In this document: positions 45,251-54,916 of the stretch, one piece after another
Numbering within the stretch: position 1 is the first letter of the stretch
Layout of the letters: each line of letters starts with the position of its first letter
Notes under the pieces: generated by a model
Databases searched by the model: none
What the model saw: only the letters and a program-made list of their open reading frames with translations
What the model was told of the DNA's origin: nothing
NCBI RefSeq assembly: GCF_013317235.1
Contig: NZ_WLCM01000002.1
Location: forward strand, 177,584-241,583
Length of the DNA stretch: 64,000 nt
Source of the DNA: Leisingera sp. ANG59
GTDB taxonomy: Bacteria; Pseudomonadota; Alphaproteobacteria; Rhodobacterales; Rhodobacteraceae
Direction: 5' to 3'
Made by a program: the position numbers and the translations under genes

Positions 45251-47070
45251 TGTGCGGAATTGTCGGCGTGTTGGGCAATCACGAGGCGGCCCCAATTTTG
45301 GTCGAAGCGCTGAAGCGGCTGGAGTACCGCGGCTATGACAGCGCAGGCATTGCCACCGTGAACAATGGCGCCCTGCGCCGCCGCCGCGCAGTGGGCAAGC
45401 TGGTGAACCTCAGCGACCTCCTGGTGCATGAGCCGCTGGCCGGCAAATCCGGCATCGGCCACACCCGCTGGGCCACCCATGGCGCGCCCTCTGTCAGCAA
45501 CGCCCACCCGCACCGCGCCGGTGCCGTCGCGGTGGTGCACAACGGCATCATCGAAAACTACAAGGAATTGCGTGCCGAACTCCTGAACTGCGGCATGGAG
45601 TTCCGCACCGAGACCGACACCGAAACCGTCGCCCTGATGACGGAGCGCTACCTGCAAGAGGGCCTTCCTCCTGCGGATGCGGCCTTCAAAACGCTCGACC
45701 AGCTGGAGGGCGCTTTTGCGCTGGCCTTTCTGTTTGACGGCGAAGAGGACCTGATCGTCGCCGCCCGCAAGGGCTCGCCGCTGGCGATCGGCCATGGCAA
45801 CGGCGAGATGTTCGTGGGCTCGGACGCCATTGCGCTGGCGCCGCTGACCGACCGGATCACCTATCTGGAGGAAGGCGACCGCGCTGTCGTCACCCGCGCG
45901 GGCGCTGAGATCCGCGGCGCAAACGGCGAGCTGGTGAACCGGGAAACCAAGACCATCCAGATCGACGCCACCCAGGTGGACAAGGGCGGCCACAAACATT
46001 TCATGGCCAAGGAAATCGCCGAGCAGCCGCATGTGATAGCCGAGGCGATCCGCCACTACCTGCCCGTCGAAGAGGACGAGGTGCGCCTGCCCGGCGAGGT
46101 GGATTTCTCGCAGGTCGAACGGCTGACCATGGTCGCCTGCGGCACTGCCTATTACGCCTGTGTCACCGCGAAATACTGGTTCGAGCAGATCGCCAAGCTG
46201 CCGGTTGAGGTCGATATCGCCTCGGAATTCCGCTACCGTGAGCCTCCGATCCCGAGCAAGACACTGGCGCTGTTTGTGTCGCAATCGGGCGAAACTGCCG
46301 ACACCCTGGCGGCGCTGCGCTACTGCCAGGAAAAGGCGGACAAGATCCTGTCGGTGGTGAACGTTCCCGAAAGCTCCATCGCCCGCGAAAGCGATCTGGC
46401 GCTGCCGATCTTTGCCGGGCCGGAAATCGGCGTCGCCTCCACCAAGGCCTTCACCTGCCAGCTGACGGTTCTGCTGGCGCTGGCGCTTAAGGCCGCCTGC
46501 GACCGCGGCCACCTGAGCGCTGAGGAAATGGCCGGTTACGCCACCGCCATCCGCGGCCTGCCCAATGTGCTGTCCTCCGCGCTGGAGCAGAACGAGGCGA
46601 TCCGCCAGGCTGCGCTGAAGGTCAGCGAAGCCCGCGACGTCCTGTTCCTGGGCCGCGGCCTGATGTTCCCGCTGGCGCTGGAAGGCGCGCTGAAGCTCAA
46701 AGAAATCAGCTATATCCACGCCGAAGCTTATGCCTCCGGCGAGCTGAAGCACGGCCCTATTGCTCTGATAGACAAGAACATGCCGGTGGTGGTGCTAACC
46801 CCCAAGGATACGCTTTTCGACAAATCCGTTTCCAACATGCAGGAAGTCCTGGCCCGCAAGGGCAAGGTGCTGATGATATCCGACCAGGATGGCATTGATG
46901 AGGCCGGCGACGACGTCTGGTGCGCGATCCGGATGCCCCGTATCAAGGAGGCGCTGTCGCCGATCCTCTATGCCATTCCGGCTCAGCTCTTGGCCTATCA
47001 CACCGCGGTTGCCAAAGGCACCGACGTGGACCAGCCGCGCAACCTCGCGAAGTCGGTGACGGTGGAGTGA
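45250..47070 (+). CDS. glmS: Glutamine--fructose-6-phosphate aminotransferase (isomerising)
   Basis: GlmS makes glucosamine-6-phosphate from fructose-6-phosphate and glutamine, feeding the GlmU pathway. The 606-residue protein must start at the ATG giving MCGIVGVLGN, because the Cys exposed after Met removal is the glutaminase nucleophile. A GTG one codon upstream is excluded for that reason. It has HTRWATHG, two SIS sugar-isomerase domains (CGTAYYACV, SQSGETADT, EIGVASTKAF) and the conserved C-terminal LAKSVTVE. AAGGGAG lies upstream. I see no glmS-ribozyme-like leader, as it directly abuts glmU. Confidence 0.96.
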   Translation: MCGIVGVLGNHEAAPILVEALKRLEYRGYDSAGIATVNNGALRRRRAVGKLVNLSDLLVHEPLAGKSGIGHTRWATHGAPSVSNAHPHRAGAVAVVHNGIIENYKELRAELLNCGMEFRTETDTETVALMTERYLQEGLPPADAAFKTLDQLEGAFALAFLFDGEEDLIVAARKGSPLAIGHGNGEMFVGSDAIALAPLTDRITYLEEGDRAVVTRAGAEIRGANGELVNRETKTIQIDATQVDKGGHKHFMAKEIAEQPHVIAEAIRHYLPVEEDEVRLPGEVDFSQVERLTMVACGTAYYACVTAKYWFEQIAKLPVEVDIASEFRYREPPIPSKTLALFVSQSGETADTLAALRYCQEKADKILSVVNVPESSIARESDLALPIFAGPEIGVASTKAFTCQLTVLLALALKAACDRGHLSAEEMAGYATAIRGLPNVLSSALEQNEAIRQAALKVSEARDVLFLGRGLMFPLALEGALKLKEISYIHAEAYASGELKHGPIALIDKNMPVVVLTPKDTLFDKSVSNMQEVLARKGKVLMISDQDGIDEAGDDVWCAIRMPRIKEALSPILYAIPAQLLAYHTAVAKGTDVDQPRNLAKSVTVE

Positions 47071-47073
47071 ACC

Positions 47074-47616
47074 ATGGCCAAGCAGTTCCCGCAGATCGAA
47101 GAAGCACACCGCAAGTTCATTGAAGAGCAGCATGTGTTCTTCACCGGTTCGGCCGGGCCGGAGGGCCGTGTGAACATTTCCCCCAAGGGGATGGATTCGC
47201 TGCGGGTGCTGGGGCCGGGCCGGATCGTCTGGATGAACCTGACCGGCAGCGGCAATGAAACCGCAGGCCACCTGATGGAGGTGAACCGCATCACCCTGAT
47301 GTGGTGCTCTTTCACCACCCGTCCGATGATCCTGCGCACCTATGGCACTGCCCGCGTGCTGCATGCCGGCGACAACGGCTGGGACGATCTGGCCGCCCTT
47401 TTCCCCGCCCACCGCAGCGCCCGGCAGATTTTTGATGTCTCGGTCGATATGGTGCAGACGTCCTGCGGCTATGCGGTGCCCTTCATGCAGTACCAGTCCG
47501 ACCGCGACACCATGCAGAAATGGGTCGACGGTAAGTCGGACGAGGATATCCGCTCCTATTGGGCGGAAAAGAACCAATCCACCATCGACGGCAAGCCCAC
47601 CGGTGTGCCGGTCTGA
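47074..47616 (+). CDS. Pyridoxamine 5'-phosphate oxidase-family flavin-binding protein
   Basis: This is a 180-residue split-barrel protein (FFTGSAGPEGRVNISPKGMD, VWMNLTGSGNETAGHL, SCGYAVPFMQY). Relatives bind FMN or F420 and reduce varied substrates; this group is generally uncharacterised and it is not PdxH. GGAGTG lies before the ATG and it follows glmS by three bases, so it is probably co-transcribed with glmU-glmS. Confidence 0.84.
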   Translation: MAKQFPQIEEAHRKFIEEQHVFFTGSAGPEGRVNISPKGMDSLRVLGPGRIVWMNLTGSGNETAGHLMEVNRITLMWCSFTTRPMILRTYGTARVLHAGDNGWDDLAALFPAHRSARQIFDVSVDMVQTSCGYAVPFMQYQSDRDTMQKWVDGKSDEDIRSYWAEKNQSTIDGKPTGVPV

Positions 47617-47637
47617 CACCCCGGCCCAAGGAACGAC

Positions 47638-48318
47638 ATGCTCGAAACCTATCTTGATGCGCTCAAAGCCCAGGCCGAACCCGGCCGGGCGGAGCAGATG
47701 GCGGCCTATCACAAGCAAAGCCGCGAAGTGCTGGGGGTGCCCAACCCGGCCACCAATGAGTTGACCAAATCCTGGCGCCAAGCCTTAAGCGTCGCAGAGC
47801 GCGTGGATCTGGCCCGCACTATGTGGGACACCGACATCTTCGAGGCCCGCATCGCCGCGGCCAAGCTGCTGACCCAGGCACGGATCAAAGACGACGCGGC
47901 GGTCTGGGAGCTTTTGCAATCCTGGGTTCCGCAGTTTGACAGCTGGGCGATTGCCGATCACGCCTGCTCCGCCATTTCCAAGCGGCTGCTGGCTGACCCC
48001 TCCCGGCTGGACACGGTGGAGGACTGGTCCCGGTCAGACCACATGTGGACCCGCCGCGCGGCTCTGGTCGCCACCCTGCCCTGGGCCAAGATGAACAATC
48101 TGAAACCCGCGGATCAGGAGGCCCGCGAGCGTATTCTGGGCTGGGCCGCGTCCTATGTGCCGGACCGCGACTGGTTCATGCAAAAGGCCGTCGCCTGGTG
48201 GCTGCGCGACCTGAGCAAGCACGATGCCGAGCGCACCCGCGCGTTTCTGGCAGAACATGGCGATGCCATGAAGGCTTTCGCCTGCAAGGAAGCCGCTAAA
48301 TATCTGAAAGGCGCCTAG
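47638..48318 (+). CDS. DNA alkylation repair protein (AlkD-like HEAT-repeat glycosylase)
   Basis: This is a 226-residue all-helical protein made of ALK/HEAT-like repeats (ARIAAAKLLTQARIKDD, MWTRRAALVATLPWAKMN, FMQKAVAWWLRDLSKHD). The repeat containing Trp and Asp (FDSWAIADHACSA) matches AlkD-type glycosylases, which remove bulky alkylated bases without base flipping. Residue-level activity cannot be verified here. AAGGAA precedes the ATG. It closes the glmU-glmS operon, followed by a terminator. Confidence 0.86.
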   Translation: MLETYLDALKAQAEPGRAEQMAAYHKQSREVLGVPNPATNELTKSWRQALSVAERVDLARTMWDTDIFEARIAAAKLLTQARIKDDAAVWELLQSWVPQFDSWAIADHACSAISKRLLADPSRLDTVEDWSRSDHMWTRRAALVATLPWAKMNNLKPADQEARERILGWAASYVPDRDWFMQKAVAWWLRDLSKHDAERTRAFLAEHGDAMKAFACKEAAKYLKGA

Positions 48319-48352
48319 ACCCGGCCTCATGTCCACCCGGCGCAGCCGGGCA

Positions 48353-48385
48353 GCGCCCGCCCCGCCAAAGCAGGCGGGCGCTTTT
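48353..48385 (+). terminator. Terminator of the glmU-glmS-alkD operon
   Basis: The stem GCGCCCGCC/GGCGGGCGC (48353-48361 with 48373-48381) with an 11-base loop is followed by TTTT. Confidence 0.88.
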
Positions 48386-48403
48386 GCCGATTCAGCAGGC
48401 AGT

Positions 48404-48856
48404 TCAGCCCGCGGGGGGCAGCACCTGCACCTCGGCCAGCTCGGTCAGCGGCAGGCCCAGTGCCCGCATGGCGCCGATCGACAGGCGGCTGCCGCCGGAG
48501 GACGCGCCCGGGATCGGTTTGAGCGTCACCACGACCTGGGTGTTGCGGCTGGAGCGGATCAGCGCCTGCTGTTCGGCAGCCACCAGCGGTGTTTCCATCC
48601 ACATGCCCGGCAGCGACGGATCGCCGAGCGAGGCCACCGTGGTCGCGGAACCGCGGAAGGACGGCGCTGAGGGCGACGTGGGCGCCAGCGGCTCCGCCTC
48701 TGCCACGTCGACGCCGGGTGCGGGCTGCAGCACCGGGTCCTGCGGCGCGGCCGCCGCCGGCCCGCCGGATCCGTTCAGAATGGAGGAATTCAGCTGCAAC
48801 CCGTTACAGGCCGCCAGCAGGGAAATCGAAGCAAGGGAAATGACTGTCATACGCAT
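48404..48856 (-). CDS. Predicted lipoprotein of 150 residues
   Basis: A lipoprotein signal (MRMTVISLASISLLAACNGL, Cys17) is followed by a Pro/Ala-rich linker (about 30-65) and a compact C-terminal domain containing TQVVVTLKPIPGASS and LSIGAMRALGLPLTELAEVQ. This domain is reminiscent of small Rhodobacteraceae lipoproteins sometimes mislabelled as galactarate dehydratase. I cannot assign a function. It is convergent with the alkD-like gene and divergent from moaA. Confidence 0.72.
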   Translation of the reverse strand: MRMTVISLASISLLAACNGLQLNSSILNGSGGPAAAAPQDPVLQPAPGVDVAEAEPLAPTSPSAPSFRGSATTVASLGDPSLPGMWMETPLVAAEQQALIRSSRNTQVVVTLKPIPGASSGGSRLSIGAMRALGLPLTELAEVQVLPPAG

Positions 48857-48947
48857 GTGGCGACCCTAGCCAGCTGTGAAACTCTTTGCCAGTCACAAAT
48901 GCCGTCTGCCCCTTGCCGCGGGCGATGCCCCGCTTTACCTAGGAAGC

Positions 48948-49958
48948 ATGACGGCTCCGCTTATCGATCCCTTCGCCCGCGCAATCACTTACCTGCGCGT
49001 CTCGGTCACCGACCGCTGCGATTTCCGCTGCGTTTATTGCATGTCGGAAAACATGACCTTTCTGCCCAAGAAAGACCTGCTGACGCTGGAAGAACTGGAC
49101 CGGCTCTGTTCCACCTTCATCCGGCTGGGGGTGGAAAAGCTCCGGATCACCGGCGGCGAGCCGCTGGTGCGCCGGGGCATCATGACGTTTTTCGACGCGA
49201 TGAGCCGCCATCTGGACAGCGGCGCCCTGCGTGAACTGACGCTGACCACCAATGGCTCGCAGCTGGCGAAATACGCCGATGATCTCTATGCGGCCGGGGT
49301 GCGCCGGGTGAATATCTCGCTCGACACGCTGGACGAGCAGAAATTCGCGGATGTCACCCGCTGGGGCCGCCTGCCGCAGGTGCTGAAGGGCATTGATGCG
49401 GCGCAAAAGGCGGGGCTGAGGGTCAAGATCAACAGCGTTGCGCTGAAAGGCTTCAACGAGGATGAGCTGCCCGCCATCACCGGCTGGTGCGCCGAGCGGG
49501 ACATGGACCTCACCTGGATCGAAGTCATGCCCATGGGCGAGGATATCGGTGCCATGGAGCGCATCGGCCAGTACTGGTCGCTGAAGGACCTGCGGGCCGA
49601 GTACGAGCGCCATTACACCGTTACCGACCTCGCTGAACGCACCGGCGGCCCGGCCCGCTATGTGCGGCTGGAGGAAACCGGCCAGAAGATCGGCTTCATC
49701 ACCCCACTGTCCCATAACTTCTGCGAAAGCTGCAACCGGGTGCGGGTGACCTGCACCGGCGAGATCTACACCTGCCTCGGCCAGGAAGGCAAAGCCGACC
49801 TGCGCGCGCCGCTGCGCGCCAATGAGGAAGGCGCCGGCGTGCTGGAGGCCGCCATCCGCGCCGCCATCGGCGACAAGCCGCGCGGCCATGATTTCGACTA
49901 TTCCCGGCAGGAGGCCGGCGGCCAGATGTCCCGCCACATGAGCCACACCGGCGGCTGA
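48948..49958 (+). CDS. moaA: GTP 3',8-cyclase MoaA (molybdenum cofactor synthesis)
   Basis: This radical-SAM enzyme converts GTP in the first step of molybdopterin synthesis. The 336-residue protein has the SAM cluster CDFRCVYC (Cys24, Cys28, Cys31), a C-terminal cluster in [20 protein letters not shown], and the terminal Gly-Gly (SHTGG) needed for activity. Length fits (about 330). I chose ATG 48948, with AGGAAGC directly upstream, because homology starts there. No other moa gene is in the window. Confidence 0.95.
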   Translation: MTAPLIDPFARAITYLRVSVTDRCDFRCVYCMSENMTFLPKKDLLTLEELDRLCSTFIRLGVEKLRITGGEPLVRRGIMTFFDAMSRHLDSGALRELTLTTNGSQLAKYADDLYAAGVRRVNISLDTLDEQKFADVTRWGRLPQVLKGIDAAQKAGLRVKINSVALKGFNEDELPAITGWCAERDMDLTWIEVMPMGEDIGAMERIGQYWSLKDLRAEYERHYTVTDLAERTGGPARYVRLEETGQKIGFITPLSHNFCESCNRVRVTCTGEIYTCLGQEGKADLRAPLRANEEGAGVLEAAIRAAIGDKPRGHDFDYSRQEAGGQMSRHMSHTGG

Positions 49959-49960
49959 TC

Positions 49961-51271
49961 ATGGCCCAGACCGCTCCAGCGCGCAGGACGCTGCTCTATT
50001 CCCTTTACTGCGGTGTCAGCGCGCTGATTGCCCCCCTTGCCTGGCGCAAGGTGGCCGGCAAGCTGCGCGACTACGGCCTGCCGGAGGAACGGGTGCGCGA
50101 ACGTCTCGGCCATGCCTCCCTGCCTCGTCCCGCCGGGCGGCTGATCTGGTTTCATGCCGCCTCTGTCGGCGAAAGCCTGTCGGTGCTGACCCTGATTGCC
50201 CGCATGGGCGAAACAGATCCCGCGGCTGAGTTCCTGATCACCTCCGGCACCCCCACCTCCGCCGAGCTGATTGCCAAGCGGATGCCACCGCGCTGCCGCC
50301 ACCAGTTCCCGCCGCTGGACACCGGTGCTGCGGTGGACCGCTTCCTGGCCCATTGGCAGCCCGATCTGGGGGTGTTCGTGGAAAGCGAACTGTGGCCGCA
50401 GATGCTGGTGCGCGCCCGCAAGGCCGGCTGTCCGCTGGTGCTGCTGAACGCGCGGCTGTCGGACAAATCGGTGGAGGGCTGGACAAAACGCCCGGACACC
50501 GCGCGGTTCATCCTGGATCAATTCGACCTGCTGGTGACTCAGAACAAAAATACCGCCGACAATCTTCAAGCAATGGGCGCCGCACCGGACCGCATCCGCC
50601 CCGGCAGCAACCTCAAGGCGGTTTCCGCGCCGCTGCCGGTCGATCAGGACACTCTCGCCAAGGTGCGCGGCAGTATTGGCGACCGCCCTGTCTGGATTGC
50701 CTCCTCCACCCACGCGGGGGAAGAGCAAACCGTGCTGGAAGCGCATAAGGCGCTGCTGAAACAGCACCCGGACCTCTGCCTGCTGCTTGCCCCCCGCCAC
50801 CCGGAACGCGGTGATGCGGTTGAGGCGCTGGTCAAGGACGCCGGCCTCAGCTGTGCGCGGCGCAGCAAGGGCGTGCTGCCGGGGACTCAAACCCAGGTCT
50901 ATCTGGCCGACACGCTGGGCGAGGTCGGCACCTGGTACGCGCTGTGCCCGCTGGTGTTTCTGGGCGGGTCCCTGCGCGAAATCGGCGGCCATAACCCGTT
51001 TGAGCCGATGCAGGCGGGCGCCGCGGTGATCAGCGGCACGGGCCACTACAATTTCGCCGAGACCTACGCCGAGCTGACCGCCCTTGGCGCCGCAGCGGAG
51101 GTGCGATCGGCAGCGGAGCTGGCAGATCAGATTGCCAAGTGGCTGGAGCAGCCCGGCACCTTCCAGGCCGCACGGGATGCTGCCAAGGAGTTCATTTCCC
51201 GGCAGTCGGATCAATTGGACAAGACGGTGGACGCCCTGCTGGCGCTTCTGCCCGCAGGAAGGAGGCCATGA
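49961..51271 (+). CDS. waaA: 3-deoxy-D-manno-octulosonic acid (Kdo) transferase
   Basis: WaaA adds Kdo to lipid A on the inner membrane. The 436-residue protein has an N-terminal membrane anchor (LLYSLYCGVSALIAPLAW). It is followed by LIWFHAASVGESLSVL, VFVESELWPQMLVRA and the donor-binding region FLGGSLREIGGHNPFEPMQA. All are typical of Kdo transferases. Its start lies two bases after the moaA stop and its stop overlaps the next glycosyltransferase gene. Confidence 0.94.
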   Translation: MAQTAPARRTLLYSLYCGVSALIAPLAWRKVAGKLRDYGLPEERVRERLGHASLPRPAGRLIWFHAASVGESLSVLTLIARMGETDPAAEFLITSGTPTSAELIAKRMPPRCRHQFPPLDTGAAVDRFLAHWQPDLGVFVESELWPQMLVRARKAGCPLVLLNARLSDKSVEGWTKRPDTARFILDQFDLLVTQNKNTADNLQAMGAAPDRIRPGSNLKAVSAPLPVDQDTLAKVRGSIGDRPVWIASSTHAGEEQTVLEAHKALLKQHPDLCLLLAPRHPERGDAVEALVKDAGLSCARRSKGVLPGTQTQVYLADTLGEVGTWYALCPLVFLGGSLREIGGHNPFEPMQAGAAVISGTGHYNFAETYAELTALGAAAEVRSAAELADQIAKWLEQPGTFQAARDAAKEFISRQSDQLDKTVDALLALLPAGRRP

Positions 51272-52329
51272 TGGCACAGGTTGATGCCAATACGGTGGAA
51301 GTCATCGCGCCGAACTTCAAACGCCGCCTCTCCGGGGTAACCTCGACCATCGTGCGGCTGGTGCCGCTGCAGCGCCAGCACATCGCCATTGCCACCGCGG
51401 GCAGCGGCCTGCCCGGCGGGATGCCGCATCTGTCGGCGGCGCAGCTTGTGCTGATGAACCGCAACGGCCCCGCAGGCGCCCGTGTCTGGCACGCCCGGCG
51501 CAATGTCGAAATGCTGGGCGGGCTGGCGCTCAAGTACCTTCTGGGCAAGCGGCTGAAACTCCTGTTCACCTCCGCCTCGCAGCGGCACCACTCGGATTAT
51601 ACCAAGTGGCTGATCTCGCAGATGGACCGGGTGATTGCCACATCGGCCAAGGGCGCGGCCTACCTGGAGAAGCCCGTGCAGGTGGTGCATCACGGGATCA
51701 ACACCCAGGAGTTCTCCCCGCCCGCCGACAAACCGGCGCTGCGGCGCGAGCTGGGCTTGCCCGAAGACGCCATTCTGATCGGCTGCTATGGCCGCATCCG
51801 CGCCCAGAAAGGCACCGACGTCTTTGTCGACGCCATGCTGGAGGTGCTGAAGTCACACCCCAAGGCGGTGGGCCTGGTGATGGGCCGCGCCACCGAAAAA
51901 CACCTGGCGTTCGAAAAAGAGCTGCGCGCCCGGGTCGCGGCTGCAGGCCTGTCGGAACGGCTGCTGTTCCCGCCCGAGGTGCCGGTCTGGGAGGTTTCCC
52001 GCTGGTATCAGGCGCTGGACCTCTACGTGGCGCCGCAACGCTGGGAGGGCTTCGGCCTCACCCCGCTCGAAGCCATGTCCTGCGGCGTGCCGGCGGTGGC
52101 CACCCGCGTCGGCGCCTTCGAGGAATTGATCGCACCGGGTGAAACCGGCCTGCTCATCGACCCGGGCGAGACCACACAGATGGTGGAGGCCATTGATCAG
52201 GTGCTCTCCACCGAATGCCGGCTGGCAAAGTGGTCAGAAGCCGCCCGCAAACACGCCATGACCAACTTCGCGCTAGAGAAAGAGGCCGAGACCCTGGTCG
52301 CCATCTACCGCGAATTGCTGGAGCACTGA
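51268..52329 (+). CDS. Glycosyltransferase family 4 (probable LPS core glycosyltransferase)
   Basis: This is a 353-residue GT-B enzyme. The donor-binding half shows IGCYGRIRAQKGTDVFVDAM, then PPEVPVWEVSRWYQALDLYV and the EX7E-type motif EGFGLTPLEAMSCGVPAVAT. Coupling to waaA (4-base overlap, ATGA) suggests that it adds a sugar to the LPS inner core. Two adjacent ATGs are possible (51268 and 51271), both near AGGAAGGAGG. The frame stays open inside waaA, and I rejected that upstream extension. Confidence 0.9.
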   Translation: MMAQVDANTVEVIAPNFKRRLSGVTSTIVRLVPLQRQHIAIATAGSGLPGGMPHLSAAQLVLMNRNGPAGARVWHARRNVEMLGGLALKYLLGKRLKLLFTSASQRHHSDYTKWLISQMDRVIATSAKGAAYLEKPVQVVHHGINTQEFSPPADKPALRRELGLPEDAILIGCYGRIRAQKGTDVFVDAMLEVLKSHPKAVGLVMGRATEKHLAFEKELRARVAAAGLSERLLFPPEVPVWEVSRWYQALDLYVAPQRWEGFGLTPLEAMSCGVPAVATRVGAFEELIAPGETGLLIDPGETTQMVEAIDQVLSTECRLAKWSEAARKHAMTNFALEKEAETLVAIYRELLEH

Positions 52330-52386
52330 CGCCCTGGGTATAGCGCTGAGGGCAGCGCCCGGCCCGGCGGGGTGGGAAGCGAAGCG

Positions 52387-52435
52387 CCCGCCCCGTGGGG
52401 GGCGGGACGGGTGCTGCCCGGCCTAACAGCCGGGC
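52387..52435. terminator. Two GC-rich hairpins between convergent genes
   Basis: CCCGCCCC/GGGGGCGGG (52387-52394 with 52398-52406) and GCCCGGC/GCCGGGC (52416-52422 with 52429-52435) lie between the glycosyltransferase and the M20 gene, which converge here. Neither has a T-run, so factor-independent termination is uncertain. Confidence 0.4.
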
Positions 52436-52442
52436 TAAAGCC

Positions 52443-53606
52443 TCAAGCCGCAGGCATCCGCTGCTCGACGATCTCCGCCCACCAGCTGCAGCCTGCGGGA
52501 ATGGCGTCGTCGTTGAAGTTGTACTCCGGGTGATGCACCATCGCGGTGTCGCCGTTGCCCATCAGGATATAGGCACCCGGGCGTTCTTCCAGCATGAAGG
52601 CGAAATCCTCGCCGCCCATGACCAGCGGTGCATCCCCGCAGGAGCCGGAGACGCTGGCCGCCACCTTGGCGGCAAACTTGGTCTGCTCCTCGTGGTTCAC
52701 CATCACCGGATAGCCGCGGTGATAGGTAACGTCAGCTGTGCCGCCAAAGGTCGCGGCAATACCGGTGCAGACCTCGTTGATCCGCTTCTCGGCCAGGTCG
52801 CGCATCTCCTTGGACATAGTGCGCACGGTGCCCTTGATCTGCACCTTCTGCGGGATCACGTTGAACGCTTTTGAAGACGTCTCGAAGGAGGTCACCGAGA
52901 CCACGATCTGGTGCACCGGGTCGGCATTGCGGGAGGCGATGGTCTGCAGCGCCAGCACGGCTTGCGCGGCCAGAACGGTGGTGTCGATGGTCTCATGCGG
53001 CTTGGCAGCGTGGCCGCCGCGGCCCTCGAAGGTGATGTCGAACTGGTCGGTGGCGGCAAAGAAGGAGCCGGGGCGGATGGCAAAAGAACCCAGCGGCTGG
53101 CCCGGCCAGTTGTGCAGGCCGTAAACCTCCTGCACGCCCCAGCGGTCCATCAGGCCGTCGTCGCACATCACCTTGGCGCCGCCGCCGCCCTCTTCGGCTG
53201 GCTGGAAGATCACTACCGCAGTGCCGTCGAAATTGCGGGTCTCAGACAGGTACTTGGCCGCGCCCAGCAGCATCGCGGTGTGGCCGTCATGGCCGCAGGC
53301 ATGCATCGCGCCGGGGGTCTTGGAGGCATAGTCCAGCCCGGTCTGTTCATGGATCGGCAGCGCGTCCATGTCGGCGCGCAGGCCGATCACCTTGCCGGAG
53401 GTGTCCGCCTTGCCCTTGATCACCCCGACAACGCCGGTGCGGCCGATGCCGGTCACCACCTCGTCGCAGCCGAATTCCTGCAGCTTCTCTGCCACCAGCG
53501 CGCTGGTGCGGTGGGTTTCGAACAGGATTTCCGGGTTTTCGTGGATGTCACGGCGCCAGGCGGTGATTTCATCCTGCAGTTCGGCAAAGCGGTTCTTGAC
53601 CGGCAT
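52443..53606 (-). CDS. M20D-family amidohydrolase (hippurate hydrolase-like), paralogue 1
   Basis: This is a 387-residue zinc amidohydrolase of the M20D group, which releases amino acids from N-acyl or other amide conjugates. Metal and catalytic motifs are ADMDALPI, MHACGHDGHT, QPAEEGGGG and GGEDFAFM. It is clearly a tandem duplicate of the next gene upstream: the two share about the same length, the N-terminal P-KNRFAE pattern and the C-terminal RMPAA. AAAGGAG precedes the ATG. It is the last gene of the ABC-M20 operon. Confidence 0.92.
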   Translation of the reverse strand: MPVKNRFAELQDEITAWRRDIHENPEILFETHRTSALVAEKLQEFGCDEVVTGIGRTGVVGVIKGKADTSGKVIGLRADMDALPIHEQTGLDYASKTPGAMHACGHDGHTAMLLGAAKYLSETRNFDGTAVVIFQPAEEGGGGAKVMCDDGLMDRWGVQEVYGLHNWPGQPLGSFAIRPGSFFAATDQFDITFEGRGGHAAKPHETIDTTVLAAQAVLALQTIASRNADPVHQIVVSVTSFETSSKAFNVIPQKVQIKGTVRTMSKEMRDLAEKRINEVCTGIAATFGGTADVTYHRGYPVMVNHEEQTKFAAKVAASVSGSCGDAPLVMGGEDFAFMLEERPGAYILMGNGDTAMVHHPEYNFNDDAIPAGCSWWAEIVEQRMPAA

Positions 53607-53640
53607 TTCTCACTCCTTTGGTTGTCTTTCCCCCGCAGCC

Positions 53641-54807
53641 TCAGGCCGCGGGCATTCTTCGTTCCACCAGCTCGGCAAACCAGCTGCATCCCAATGGGAT
53701 CGCCTCGTCGTCAAAGACATAGGCCGGGTGGTGGCACATCTGGGTGTCGCCGTTGCCGAGGAAGATATAGGCGCCGGGGCGCTGCTCCAGCATGTAGGAG
53801 AAATCCTCCGACGGCATGATCGGCGGGGTCTCGGCATCGACCTTGGCAGAGACAGCCTGCGCTGCCTCCACCGCATGGGCGGTGCCGTTTTCATCATTGA
53901 TTGTAACGGGATAGCCCGGCAGCCATTCGACCTCGGCCGCGGCCCCGAACGCGGCAGCGGTGCTTTCGGCGACCCGGCGCACCCAGTCCTCGGCCTGGGT
54001 TCTGTATTCAGGGTCCAGGGTGCGCACGGTGCCCTGCAACCTGGCTGTATGGGCGATCACGTTGGAGGCGGTGCTGTCGGTCTCGAACGTCCCGACAGTC
54101 AGCACCACCCGCTTGACCGGGTCGACGTTGCGCGAAACGATCGAGTGCAGCGAGACCACGATCTGCGAGGCAACCAGTGTCGTGTCGATTGCCTCATGCG
54201 GGGCGGCGGCGTGGCCGCCCTTGCCGGTGACGGTGATGATGAATTCGTCCGAGGACGCCATCAGCGGGCCCGGACGGATGGCAAATTCACCCACCGGAAG
54301 ACCGGGCATATTGTGCAGGCCATAGACCTCCTGGATGCCCCAGCGGTCCATCAGGCCATCGTCGCACATCGCCTTGCCGCCGGCGCCGCCTTCCTCGGCC
54401 GGCTGGAAGATCAGAACCGCCTTGCCGTCGAAATTCCGTGTCTCTGCAAGGTACTTAGCCGCCCCCAGCAGGATCGAGGTATGGCCGTCGTGGCCGCAGG
54501 CGTGCATCATGCCGGGTGTCTTGGAGGCATAGTCCACACCGGAGGCTTCGGGGATCGGAAGCGCGTCCATGTCAGCGCGCAGGCCGATGGCGCGGCCGGA
54601 GGTGTTGGTCTTGCCTTCGATCACCGCCACGACGCCGGTCTGGCCGACGCCTGTGGTGATATCGGTGATGCCGAATTCCTTGAGCCGTTCCACCACAAAG
54701 GCGGCGGTCTGGTGCACCTCGTACATCAGTTCGGGGTTCTCGTGCAGGTGATGGCGCCAGGCTGTGATCTCCCGGTGCATCTCGGCAAAGCGGTTCTTGG
54801 CCGGCAT
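53641..54807 (-). CDS. M20D-family amidohydrolase, paralogue 2
   Basis: This is a 388-residue paralogue of the neighbouring amidohydrolase with the same motifs (ADMDALPI, MMHACGHDGHT, QPAEEGGAG, PSEDFSYM). The substrate-side loops differ, for example around ALHT-free segment VVSLHSIVSRNVDP compared with LALQTIASRNADP, so specificity may have diverged. GGGGAGGGG lies before the ATG. It is 34 bases upstream of paralogue 1, and the region beyond its start holds repeat array B. Confidence 0.92.
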   Translation of the reverse strand: MPAKNRFAEMHREITAWRHHLHENPELMYEVHQTAAFVVERLKEFGITDITTGVGQTGVVAVIEGKTNTSGRAIGLRADMDALPIPEASGVDYASKTPGMMHACGHDGHTSILLGAAKYLAETRNFDGKAVLIFQPAEEGGAGGKAMCDDGLMDRWGIQEVYGLHNMPGLPVGEFAIRPGPLMASSDEFIITVTGKGGHAAAPHEAIDTTLVASQIVVSLHSIVSRNVDPVKRVVLTVGTFETDSTASNVIAHTARLQGTVRTLDPEYRTQAEDWVRRVAESTAAAFGAAAEVEWLPGYPVTINDENGTAHAVEAAQAVSAKVDAETPPIMPSEDFSYMLEQRPGAYIFLGNGDTQMCHHPAYVFDDEAIPLGCSWFAELVERRMPAA

Positions 54808-54916
54808 ATTCCCCTCCCCTTTTCCGTTTCAGGTTCCGTTGCGGCAGACTGTCCGCGAAAAAACTTAGCTTCGCAAGCATCCGGTCCCGCCTGGACGTGG
54901 CGGAACACGCCAGAGC

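Noticed and set aside
45200..45260. Possible glmS ribozyme-like leader
   Set aside because: glmS directly abuts glmU with a one-base overlap, so there is no 5' UTR to hold a ribozyme.
43463..45295. 610-residue minus-strand frame across glmU and part of gph
   Set aside because: It overlaps two real genes, has no motif and has shadow-type composition.
52443..54807. The two adjacent M20D genes considered as one gene split by a frameshift
   Set aside because: Each is full length with all metal ligands, its own start and its own ribosome-binding site. They are tandem paralogues.
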